From: SUG1106 sp964651095 | GTDB taxonomy: Bacteria > Bacillota > Clostridia > Peptostreptococcales > Anaerovoracaceae | Reading direction: 5' to 3' | Assembly: GCA_964651095.1 (NCBI GenBank) | Contig: CAZYWO010000019.1 | Location: 1 to 27,330, forward strand | DNA: 27,330 nucleotides | Shown here: positions 1 through 7,554 of the stretch, piece by piece | Position numbering within the stretch: position 1 is the stretch's first letter | Layout: each line of letters starts with the position of its first letter | Notes under the pieces: generated by a model | Databases searched by the model: none | Seen by the model: the letters and a program-made list of their open reading frames with translations, nothing else | What the model was told of the DNA's origin: nothing | Translations under genes and position numbers: made by a program

Positions 1-549
1 ATCATTAGTTTTATCATCTTCTTCGATTCCATCGCTATTCTTAAGTTTATCGGAGTTCTCATGCATATCATTCCAATAGGAGTGAGTGAACTGGCTTTTA
101 TAACCTACGATATCTATTTCTTCTGTATCTTCTATTTTCATTTTACCAAGATATAGAGAATTAAATCTGTGCATCATATCACGTTTAGTGTGTATGGGAA
201 AAATGTTAAGGCCCATGGCAGATGTGCCGTCTACATCTTTGATTTCTCCTCCAAAAACTTCAAGAGCATTCCCCGTCACGAAAAAATATACACCTTCATC
301 TATCATCTGCATAATCTTCTCTTTATATGGCAAAAGTTTTTCCACTGCCATTAACTGGCCTTTCTCTGTAAGGGTTCCCATATAAATTAAATCAGGTGTC
401 TTGTCCATAAATAACGGTTCTCCCACCAGATTTGTCTCAACCACTTCAATTTCAGGGCAAGATTTCTTTAAATAACTTATATTTTCCAAGTCTCCGTAAA
501 GGTTGGCAATTTCAGGGAAAAGCACTTCAATTCTTATTTTCTCTTTCAT
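1..549 (-). CDS. gatD: GatD-like type 1 glutamine amidotransferase subunit, 3' end cut by window edge
   Basis: The 183 codons present are open to the window edge. The ATG overlaps the stop codon of murT in an ATGA arrangement, so the two are translationally coupled. In the known family GatD is the glutaminase that feeds ammonia to MurT, which amidates D-Glu of lipid II. The fold is recognisable: the N-terminal region LFPEIANLYGDLENI (residues 10-24) resembles the start of CobB/CobQ-type amidotransferases, and VTGNALEVFGGE (91-102) sits where the nucleophile elbow (ICGGYQ in typical members) belongs. The catalytic Cys is replaced by Thr92; the Staphylococcus aureus nucleophile is Cys94, so the position agrees. 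The usual GFENHxGRT segment also reads GYKSQFTHSYW (149-159). The catalytic His region lies beyond the window. It is therefore probably not a normal glutaminase. It could be a structural partner of MurT or use another nitrogen source. The family is well supported by the murT coupling; the activity is uncertain. Confidence 0.75.
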   Translation of the reverse strand, partial: MKEKIRIEVLFPEIANLYGDLENISYLKKSCPEIEVVETNLVGEPLFMDKTPDLIYMGTLTEKGQLMAVEKLLPYKEKIMQMIDEGVYFFVTGNALEVFGGEIKDVDGTSAMGLNIFPIHTKRDMMHRFNSLYLGKMKIEDTEEIDIVGYKSQFTHSYWNDMHENSDKLKNSDGIEEDDKTND

Positions 550-1946
550 TGTATGCCTCCTTCGTTAGGAATGTCTTTCCGGTTTTCTTTCATTATATGT
601 CTAACGCTTTCCGCCACCCTGTTGCCTAGTGAAATAGAGTCGGTACCGTAAAGTACGAACACATTATCGTTTTCAAACAACTTTAATTTCTTAGGCGCGT
701 CTATTTCCTTTTCCGCATAGGAAAGTTTTTCTTCGGGTACTCCTGCAAGCAGCAGCCTTAGCTTGTGATCAAGCCTTCTTGGACCGCATAGGATTATATT
801 TTTAATGCAGTCCTGATTGAGAAATTCAAAGTCGCAGTCATATAGCCAGCAAGTATTTTCCGACCAGTGCTTCATATCTCCTTGGCAGCTATTCATTAAA
901 ATAATTTCCTTGTCGCCTGAAAGCGTTGAAATATAGTCAAAAACTCTTGAAGTAGCAAAAGCATTTTTTTCCTTGGCGAGAAGTTTTATTAAAGTTTTAT
1001 CTCCGATGTGTTCTTCATCAAACCTTGTGCCTACGATATTAAATTTCCCGAAAAATCCTTCAATTTTTTCATGGGAATAACCCATTTCACGAAGCAGCGC
1101 CACTGCTGATACCACGTTGTATATATTAAAAACACTCTCGTTCAGCAGTTTATAATGACCCACGCCATCTTTATCCTTCACGTCAATAGTCATATCCCTT
1201 GTATTTACATTGACGCCGGTATAATCGTATTCGGGCGCTTTAAAACCACACTCAGGACAAAATGCTTTGCCGATGTGATTATACCTTAAATATTCATATT
1301 CCAGCTTGTTATGACATCTGGGGCAAATCTGAAAATCGTTGATTAGGTTAACACATTCCTTAATATCTCCTTCCATTCTCTCAATTCCAAAATATACTCG
1401 GCTGTTTTCAGGAGCTACAGCCGATGAAATTAAACAGTCTGCATTAAGTACCAATCTAGTAGTATGTGGAATATACCTAGTTAAAATATCGGCAATATAT
1501 TCAGGATGTCCGTTTCTCATAATGGAGTCTCTGGACAAATTGGTAATAAGCATATAATCCGGCTTCATATAAGGATAAACCCTGAGCGCCGACCGCTCAT
1601 CGACTTCAAAAAGTCCGATCTTATACTTACACTTTCCAAAAACAGTGGAGCCATAAATAAGGCTGGATGCAATTCCTGAATTGATGTTTGAACCCATCTT
1701 ATTGTTAAGTACCTTGTTGCCGTCCATAGTAAGCATGTCCAGCAGCATATTGCTGACTGTGGTTTTTCCGTTAGTTCCTGTGATCGCTATAATTTTTTCA
1801 GGTTTTGACGCATATTTTAAAAATGCCGGACAAATCCTGAGAGCCAGCACTCCCGGAAAGTTTGTACCATTATGTTTAGTAATCTTTAAAGCCACAATGG
1901 AAAGTTTCGCCGCCCAAAGAGCTATGAAATATCTTAATTTACCCAT
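546..1946 (-). CDS. murT: MurT-like Mur ligase (lipid II D-Glu amidating ligase subunit)
   Basis: This 466-residue protein is a Mur-ligase family member with the MurT layout. The P-loop GTNGKTT is at residues 57-63. A NLSRDSIMRNG segment (136-146) matches the NlfRDQlDR region of the family. A four-Cys zinc ribbon (CPRC at 208-211 and CPEC at 230-233) is inserted in the central domain, and a DUF1727-type C-terminal domain follows. MurT with GatD converts the alpha-carboxyl of D-Glu in lipid II to an amide using ATP at the inner face of the membrane. The C-terminal domain is divergent. The usual KNPxGFNQ motif reads KEKNAFATSR (325-334). The usual NDNxADGxDxSWxWDxDFE motif survives only as NTCWLYDCDFE (364-374), so the Asp that completes the GatD triad in S. 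aureus appears to be Asn364. A GAGGGG ribosome-binding site precedes the ATG. It lies last but one in the long minus-strand gene series. Confidence 0.88.
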   Translation of the reverse strand: MGKLRYFIALWAAKLSIVALKITKHNGTNFPGVLALRICPAFLKYASKPEKIIAITGTNGKTTVSNMLLDMLTMDGNKVLNNKMGSNINSGIASSLIYGSTVFGKCKYKIGLFEVDERSALRVYPYMKPDYMLITNLSRDSIMRNGHPEYIADILTRYIPHTTRLVLNADCLISSAVAPENSRVYFGIERMEGDIKECVNLINDFQICPRCHNKLEYEYLRYNHIGKAFCPECGFKAPEYDYTGVNVNTRDMTIDVKDKDGVGHYKLLNESVFNIYNVVSAVALLREMGYSHEKIEGFFGKFNIVGTRFDEEHIGDKTLIKLLAKEKNAFATSRVFDYISTLSGDKEIILMNSCQGDMKHWSENTCWLYDCDFEFLNQDCIKNIILCGPRRLDHKLRLLLAGVPEEKLSYAEKEIDAPKKLKLFENDNVFVLYGTDSISLGNRVAESVRHIMKENRKDIPNEGGIQ

Positions 1947-1990
1947 CGGTTAATGAACCCCTCATTCTGTATTTTTCTCTTAGTATTTCG

Positions 1991-3013
1991 TTAGTACTTA
2001 AATTCTGGCGCAACTTCCTTAATCTTAGGTAAAATTCCAATGCCTCCCGGCGTCTGTCCGGGGAGCTGCCAGAAATCGTGAGCACAATAGTTATTGCCTT
2101 CTATAATAACCGGCCCATTAGGTGTAATCGCCACGTCCCAGCCTACATATCTCATCTGAGGAACTACTTTAGCGGCACGTTTTGCCATTTCCACCGCCTC
2201 TTTAACATAAGGCACTTTATATCCCAAAAGCTGAACGTGAGTGTTTGGATGTTCGGTATAGTGCATTCCGGCAGTAGTATCTCCTGAATGTGCAGGGAAC
2301 AGAAACTCTCCGGTTTCCATATCCACAGGACCGTGCAGCCCATAGTTGTCCACTACTCTTCCGTCTTTACCCATCTTAAATACAGCGAAAAGACAGTGAG
2401 GCTCCCCTTGAGAGTCCAGCAAAGTTATAATTCTGATTGTATTTACCGAATGAGGATAAAGCTTGGCAACGTCAGGGTGATTTTCGATAACATCTTCAAT
2501 GGTTGCAAATCCCTTTTCCTTCACATAATCGAGGAACTCTTGACTGTTTTCAAACTTGTCGGTTTCAAGAAGCTCACAACCTATTCCGCAGCTTAAATCC
2601 TTCATTTTAGCAAAGATTTTTTTCCTGCTGTCAAAAAAAGCTCTTATCTCCTCATCTGTGGCAGTTTCAAGGTCAACGCACTCTCTGCCGATAAAGTCCT
2701 TAAATACATGGTTAAACTCGTTCTTATTATTAAAAATATGAGCATAACTATGATCGTTCATAAACATCATCAACTTTTTGCTTCTAAAACGGGTTAAATA
2801 AGTATCTCTCTGCTTATGATTTAAATTCCAGAACTCGAAAGTAACGTAATCGTTATATCCTGCTCCATATCTGACCATTGAATTGAGAATATCACAAAAA
2901 AGGAAAGCTTTATTCTTTCCCGATCTCTTATGTGCATTATCCAGAACCTTTAAAAACTTTTCAAAACTGGCTCCTTTAAAAACTCTCATATAATATTGCA
3001 ATTTATTTTCCAT
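1991..3013 (-). CDS. ATP-grasp protein, sugar-transfer-associated type
   Basis: This 340-residue protein resembles the sugar-transfer-associated ATP-grasp family (ATPgrasp_ST). An alpha-helical N-terminal region (about 1-95) is followed by an ATP-grasp fold. The nucleotide-binding Lys region is KKIFAKMKDLSCGIG (about 131-145). The segment VNTIRIITLLD follows, and the metal-binding end is GWDVAITPNGPVIIEGN near the C-terminus, with the expected Glu and Asn. ATP-grasp enzymes join a carboxylate to an amine or similar nucleophile through an acyl phosphate. Members of this family are often found in polysaccharide gene clusters, but no glycosyltransferase is present here. The gene lies 18 nt after cls and 44 nt before murT, so a cell-envelope role is likely, but the substrate is unknown. 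The ATG has a good GGAGGA ribosome-binding site. Confidence 0.75.
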   Translation of the reverse strand: MENKLQYYMRVFKGASFEKFLKVLDNAHKRSGKNKAFLFCDILNSMVRYGAGYNDYVTFEFWNLNHKQRDTYLTRFRSKKLMMFMNDHSYAHIFNNKNEFNHVFKDFIGRECVDLETATDEEIRAFFDSRKKIFAKMKDLSCGIGCELLETDKFENSQEFLDYVKEKGFATIEDVIENHPDVAKLYPHSVNTIRIITLLDSQGEPHCLFAVFKMGKDGRVVDNYGLHGPVDMETGEFLFPAHSGDTTAGMHYTEHPNTHVQLLGYKVPYVKEAVEMAKRAAKVVPQMRYVGWDVAITPNGPVIIEGNNYCAHDFWQLPGQTPGGIGILPKIKEVAPEFKY

Positions 3014-3031
3014 TTAAGTACATCCTCCGTT

Positions 3032-4492
3032 TTACAATATATCGGATAAAAGTCTTGAAAACGCCTCTTTTATTATTACAATTAACCCACGTTTATTATA
3101 ATCTTTTAACGTAAGTTCATGGCCCTTTTCCATATCGTCTTCAAAGACACTTTTCATTTTTTCCGAAAAACTCTTATCATATATAAAAGCGTTCGTTTCA
3201 AAATTCAGCTTAAAACTTCTGTTATCGAAATTTGCCGACCCTACTGTACAAACTTCTCCATCCACTACCAACGTCTTGGCGTGAAGGAAACCATTATCAT
3301 AGATAAATGCCCTGCCGCCTGACCTGAGCAGTTCTCCCACATAAGAATAAGTAGCCCAATACACGAAAACATGGTCAGGCATTTTAGGAATCATTACACG
3401 TACATCTATTCCGGACTGCGCCGCCATTTTAAGTGATTCAAATATGCTTCCGTCAGGAACAAAATACGGCGTCTGAACATATACGCTTTTTTCCGCGAAA
3501 GTTATCATTCTCATCATGGCTCTTTTTATCTCCTGAGCATGAGATTCCGGCCCGCATGAGACAATCTGAACACCTATATCGCCTTCGCCTGATGTAGCTA
3601 AACTGGTAGGAATAGCGTCTAACTGCTCTTTAGTAGTAAATCTCCAATCAAGAATAAATCTGGCGTTAAGGTCGGCGGCTGCATCGCCTTTAATGCGAAT
3701 ATGCGTATCGCGCCAATAACCGAATTTCTTTTTTTCACCGATATATTCCTTGGCTACGTTATATCCGCCGGTATAACCGATCTTGCCGTCTATTACAACA
3801 ATTTTTCGGTGGTTTCTGTAGTTAAATCTTATCCCAAATATTTTAAATTTAGGTTTAAAGAAATACCCCACCTTACCGCCCGCATCAAGATAATCTTTCA
3901 GAACACGATTGCTTATAAACCTACTGCCGAGAGTGTCCATCAGAAGCCTTACTTCCAGACCTTCTCCGGCTTTTTCGGTTAGCAAATTTATCAGCTCAAG
4001 CCCTACGTGGTCCCGTTTAATTATATAATACTCTATATTAATACTGCATCTGGCAGCTTTTATATCTGACAAAAGTTTTTTGATAAGCAAACTGCCGTCG
4101 GTAATTAGTTCTACATCATTGTTTTCCGTATAATAGGCATGACCATATACCTGATTAAGTTTTATCAGGTGTCTCCAGTTGCGAACGGTACTGCTGCCAA
4201 AAGGATAAGCGTCGTCTTCCATGTCCTCCATCTGCTTTTTCAAAGCATTGCTCATAGCATATTCTTCCATGGCATTTAGCTTGTTTATCTTGCTTCTGGA
4301 TAAATTCTGATTAAAAATAAAATAAAAAACGAATCCCAAAATAGGGATAAACGCCAGAACCATTATCCATGCAAGCGTGGCAGAAGGTGTTTTTCTCTCT
4401 GTAAATATAACGGTGAGGATAAGCAAAATGTTTATCACATATAACGCTATAAACGTTCCCATCGAATCAAATACATTAAAGATTGTCAGCAT
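3032..4492 (-). CDS. cls: cardiolipin synthase-like phospholipase D family protein
   Basis: This 486-residue protein has the bacterial ClsA/Cls plan. Two N-terminal membrane segments (about 10-30 and 38-60) anchor it, and two phospholipase D (HKD) motifs follow. The first is H228, K230 and D235 in HRKIVVIDGKIGYTGG; the second is H404, K406 and D411 in HAKTLVVDGEVCTVGSANFDNRS. The enzyme transfers a phosphatidyl group between two phosphatidylglycerol molecules to make cardiolipin and releases glycerol. Length and motif spacing are normal for full-length Cls, and both active sites look intact. The ATG is preceded by AGGGGG at good spacing. It lies 27 nt after the MFS gene and 18 nt before the ATP-grasp gene, probably in one transcript. 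Cardiolipin synthase is the most likely activity, but other phospholipid transferases share these motifs. Confidence 0.9.
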   Translation of the reverse strand: MLTIFNVFDSMGTFIALYVINILLILTVIFTERKTPSATLAWIMVLAFIPILGFVFYFIFNQNLSRSKINKLNAMEEYAMSNALKKQMEDMEDDAYPFGSSTVRNWRHLIKLNQVYGHAYYTENNDVELITDGSLLIKKLLSDIKAARCSINIEYYIIKRDHVGLELINLLTEKAGEGLEVRLLMDTLGSRFISNRVLKDYLDAGGKVGYFFKPKFKIFGIRFNYRNHRKIVVIDGKIGYTGGYNVAKEYIGEKKKFGYWRDTHIRIKGDAAADLNARFILDWRFTTKEQLDAIPTSLATSGEGDIGVQIVSCGPESHAQEIKRAMMRMITFAEKSVYVQTPYFVPDGSIFESLKMAAQSGIDVRVMIPKMPDHVFVYWATYSYVGELLRSGGRAFIYDNGFLHAKTLVVDGEVCTVGSANFDNRSFKLNFETNAFIYDKSFSEKMKSVFEDDMEKGHELTLKDYNKRGLIVIIKEAFSRLLSDIL

Positions 4493-4519
4493 ATATACCC
4501 CCTATCATGGTATATAATA

Positions 4520-5971
4520 TCATACTTTTCTCTTTATAGCCATAAAAATTCCAAGTATACATAATATTGTAAAGACCATAAATACGGTGTGAATAGTTTT
4601 GAGCAAAAGCTCCGGCGAACTTTCTGACAAACTGCTACCTCCCATGTAAATTCCTATAATGGCTGTGACTATTGCCATGCTGGATGTATGACCTATAGAA
4701 CGCATAGTTGCTAAGATCGACGACGCCACGCCGTAATCCTTTTTATCCACACATGACATTACAGCATTTGAATTTGGAGACCCAAACATTGCAAATCCCA
4801 ATCCTGAAATAACCAGTATAACGATTATTCTTATTAGAGAAGAATCCGCAGGTAAAAATGTTAAAAATCCCAGCGCTCCGGCACATAGTCCCATCCCTAT
4901 TGATGATATTAAATTGGGAGTAAGCTTGTCCGAAAGTCTTCCAAATACAGGTGAAAGAACTGCCATTACTACCGTATTGGTAATCAAGACAAAACCTGCC
5001 GACTGGGAGGTGAAGCCCTGTATCATCTGAAGATAAATAGAAAGCATATAGCTGGCAGCATAATTAGCGCCGTAATTTATAAGAGCTGCCAAGTTCGATA
5101 AGGTATATGAAATGTTATTTTTAAATATCTCCACCTTGATTACAGGATTTTTTGCATTTAGTTCCGTTCTGACAAAAAGTATTGCCAGCACAACTCCTGC
5201 CGCTAGAATATACGGCGCAAAAGAGTTAGTTTTAAATGCAGATAAACCATACATGGAAAATACAATTGATGTTACAAAAAGAATATTTCCTAAGACATCG
5301 AAATCTGCCTTGCCTTGCCCACTTATATCTTTGCTCAGGTTATTGCCCCTTTCCTCTTTAGGCAGTTTAAAAAATGCTCTGTAAAACGCAAAAGCTGAAA
5401 TGCAAGCTGTAGTCAGGAATATTGATTTCCATCCCAGATTGTAATTGAGAACTCCTCCCAAAACAGGCCCTACTGACAGTCCCACATAGTTTGCGCAAGT
5501 AGCGTATCCTAAAACCTTTCCGCGCTCTTTATCGTCAAAAGCCCCTACCAGCATGGCTATATTAGTGCTGAAAATCATCGATGCTCCCACACCCTGAACA
5601 AACCTAAACACAAGAAGCACCCACATTTCCCAAGAAATAATTGCCGCCGCAGAAGAAACAGTAAAAATCAATATACCAATCCATAGTATAGTTCTTCTTT
5701 CCACCCTGTCAGAAGCTCTCCCAAAAGGAACTGCAAGTGCTGCACATGTTAACATATAAACGGTAACCACCCAGCCAACGGTCTGTGCGCTTACTCCAAA
5801 ATTCTCTTCCAAGGCAGGAATCGATAAGTTCAGCGCACTTCCCATAAACGTGGTTATAAAAGACGTAATTACCACAACATATATTGTGTTCTTTTGCTTC
5901 GTCGTATAGCCGGACATTATTTTGTTTTTTCTATTGTTTTCCCTAATCTTTTCCATAGGGATATTGTACAC
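4520..5971 (-). CDS. MFS transporter, DHA2 (EmrB/QacA-like) drug exporter family
   Basis: This is a polytopic membrane protein of up to 483 residues, with enough hydrophobic segments for about 14 membrane helices. Motif A of the major facilitator superfamily is visible as GRASDRVERRTILW between helices 2 and 3. A motif C-like GPVLGGVL lies in helix 5, and the RFVQGVGASM stretch is typical of DHA2 exporters. Such proteins export drugs or hydrophobic compounds using the proton gradient; the substrate cannot be read from sequence. The start is uncertain. The frame opens at GTG (5971), with ATG codons at 5956 and 5917, and none has a strong ribosome-binding site. The gene follows the spoIVA stop by 6 nt, so it may be read through from the sporulation promoter. 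Confidence 0.85.
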   Translation of the reverse strand: MYNIPMEKIRENNRKNKIMSGYTTKQKNTIYVVVITSFITTFMGSALNLSIPALEENFGVSAQTVGWVVTVYMLTCAALAVPFGRASDRVERRTILWIGILIFTVSSAAAIISWEMWVLLVFRFVQGVGASMIFSTNIAMLVGAFDDKERGKVLGYATCANYVGLSVGPVLGGVLNYNLGWKSIFLTTACISAFAFYRAFFKLPKEERGNNLSKDISGQGKADFDVLGNILFVTSIVFSMYGLSAFKTNSFAPYILAAGVVLAILFVRTELNAKNPVIKVEIFKNNISYTLSNLAALINYGANYAASYMLSIYLQMIQGFTSQSAGFVLITNTVVMAVLSPVFGRLSDKLTPNLISSIGMGLCAGALGFLTFLPADSSLIRIIVILVISGLGFAMFGSPNSNAVMSCVDKKDYGVASSILATMRSIGHTSSMAIVTAIIGIYMGGSSLSESSPELLLKTIHTVFMVFTILCILGIFMAIKRKV

Positions 5972-5977
5972 TTCTTT

Positions 5978-7456
5978 TTAAAGGATTATACAGATAAAAT
6001 AGTCCTTGCCTTCGTCGCTTATTCTTTGAAGTGAACGCTGTACTTTACCTCTCAAAGCCTCAGGCACATTACTTACCTTGCTTTCCATCTGCTCTGTAAC
6101 CATCTCTTTCAGTGTCTTGCCAAAAAGGTTTGTTTCCCATATATCGGCTTCCTCATTGGCAAATTGCTCTGTCAGAAGATTTGCTAAATCTACCGACTGA
6201 CTTTCGGTTCCTACTACAGGAGAAACTTCTGTAGTTATATTAGTCTTTATTATGTGGAGGCATGGAGCTTTTGCCTTCATCCTCACACCGTATTTGCTGC
6301 CTTGTTTAAACACTTCCGGTTTTTCAAGCACCATTTCGGAAAGTTTAGGTGCAACGATTCCATAATCGCCTATTTCTACCTGTCGGAGCGCACCCTTAAT
6401 ACTGTCGTAAGCAATTTTTGCCTGTGAATATTCCCTAAGAAGCATGAATAACTGACTGTCGCTTTCAACCGGCGCACCCATAAGTTCCTCGATAACCTTA
6501 TAATATAACCCTTCTTCCAATCTTGGTTCTACAGAAACTATACCTCGTGCCATATCGGCTTTGCAAATCTTAATATCCTTTATTATTCTGCCGTCAGCTA
6601 TGGAGTGGCAGCTTCCCACCGCATCGCCTATAGTATCGAAACTATCCATCCACGAGCGCACACTTTCAATAATAGTCTCCTTAATCCAATGGTTGTTCGG
6701 CAGCGCATCCAAATAGCCCGGGAGTATAAAGTTGATTTGACATGCAGGAAATTGGTTTATTAAATGTCTGAAAAGATTATCAAAATCTTCCTCACTCATG
6801 CGCTGGCAGTTGGAAAGAATTACAGGTACTTTATACTTTTCTTCCAGTTCTCTGGCCATCTCTCTGCTGCGCTGGCTCTGAGGCGTAGCCGAATTTAATA
6901 CCATGACAAATGGTTTTTGCAACTCTTTTAGTTGGGCTACAGTCTTTTCTTCCGCCTCTATGTAATTTTTGCGAGGAATTTCACCGAAAGAACCGTCGGT
7001 AGTAACCACTACGCCTACTACGGAGTGTTCATTTATAACTTTTTCCGTACCGATTTCCGCCGCTTGACTGAAAGGAATTTTTTCTCCGAACCATGGTGTC
7101 GAAACCATTCTTTCCTTTCCTTCTTCTTTATCCCCCAAAACTCCCGGCACTAGATATCCGACGCAGTCCACCAGTCTCACGTTTAAATTAGTTCCGCCCT
7201 TGGTCGATACCAATACAGAATCAGGTGGAATAAATTTAGGTTCCGTAGTCGTAATGGTTTTTCCTTCACCGCTCTGAGGCAGTTCGTCCATTACTCTGGT
7301 TTTCTCATACTGATTTGTCATATTCGGAAAAACCATTATATCCATGAACCTTTTTATAAATGTGGATTTGCCGGTTCTTACTGGTCCCACAACCCCAACG
7401 TATATATCGCCGCCGGCACGTTTGCCTATATCCTCATATATTGATGTATTTAACAT
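5978..7456 (-). CDS. spoIVA: stage IV sporulation protein A, spore coat morphogenetic ATPase
   Basis: This 492-residue protein matches SpoIVA in length and domain order. An N-terminal TRAFAC-like NTPase domain contains the P-loop GPVRTGKST (24-32). A middle domain follows, and a C-terminal coat-anchoring region ends in the hydrophobic sequence FICIIL, similar to the conserved SpoIVA tail. SpoIVA polymerises on ATP hydrolysis to form the basement layer of the spore coat around the forespore and is recruited by SpoVM. This is the main marker of sporulation in the window. The ATG has a strong GGAGGGG ribosome-binding site, and a sigma-E-like promoter lies just upstream, matching the mother-cell expression of this gene in known spore formers. 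In many Clostridia it follows der-plsY-gpsA directly. Here miaB and a Na/Pi transporter lie in between. Confidence 0.96.
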   Translation of the reverse strand: MLNTSIYEDIGKRAGGDIYVGVVGPVRTGKSTFIKRFMDIMVFPNMTNQYEKTRVMDELPQSGEGKTITTTEPKFIPPDSVLVSTKGGTNLNVRLVDCVGYLVPGVLGDKEEGKERMVSTPWFGEKIPFSQAAEIGTEKVINEHSVVGVVVTTDGSFGEIPRKNYIEAEEKTVAQLKELQKPFVMVLNSATPQSQRSREMARELEEKYKVPVILSNCQRMSEEDFDNLFRHLINQFPACQINFILPGYLDALPNNHWIKETIIESVRSWMDSFDTIGDAVGSCHSIADGRIIKDIKICKADMARGIVSVEPRLEEGLYYKVIEELMGAPVESDSQLFMLLREYSQAKIAYDSIKGALRQVEIGDYGIVAPKLSEMVLEKPEVFKQGSKYGVRMKAKAPCLHIIKTNITTEVSPVVGTESQSVDLANLLTEQFANEEADIWETNLFGKTLKEMVTEQMESKVSNVPEALRGKVQRSLQRISDEGKDYFICIIL

Positions 7457-7490
7457 AAAAACCCCTCCGTAAAAGCCTGCTTTTTACAAA

Positions 7491-7518
7491 AATATATGAG
7501 GCACCGAAGGGGTATATT
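7491..7518 (-). promoter_or_regulatory. sigma-E-like promoter of spoIVA
   Basis: On the minus strand, TAATATA with core 7518-7513 lies 14 nt upstream of CATATATT (7498-7491). This matches the general sigma-E pattern (about kmATAtt, 13-15 nt, CATAcamT). The expected start of transcription leaves a leader of about 30 nt with the spoIVA ribosome-binding site in it. SpoIVA is sigma-E dependent in Bacillus subtilis. The match is by eye and the region is AT-rich, so chance resemblance is possible. Confidence 0.55.
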
Positions 7519-7554
7519 ACTTTTTGTATTATACTTTTTGTATTGTATTTTAAC

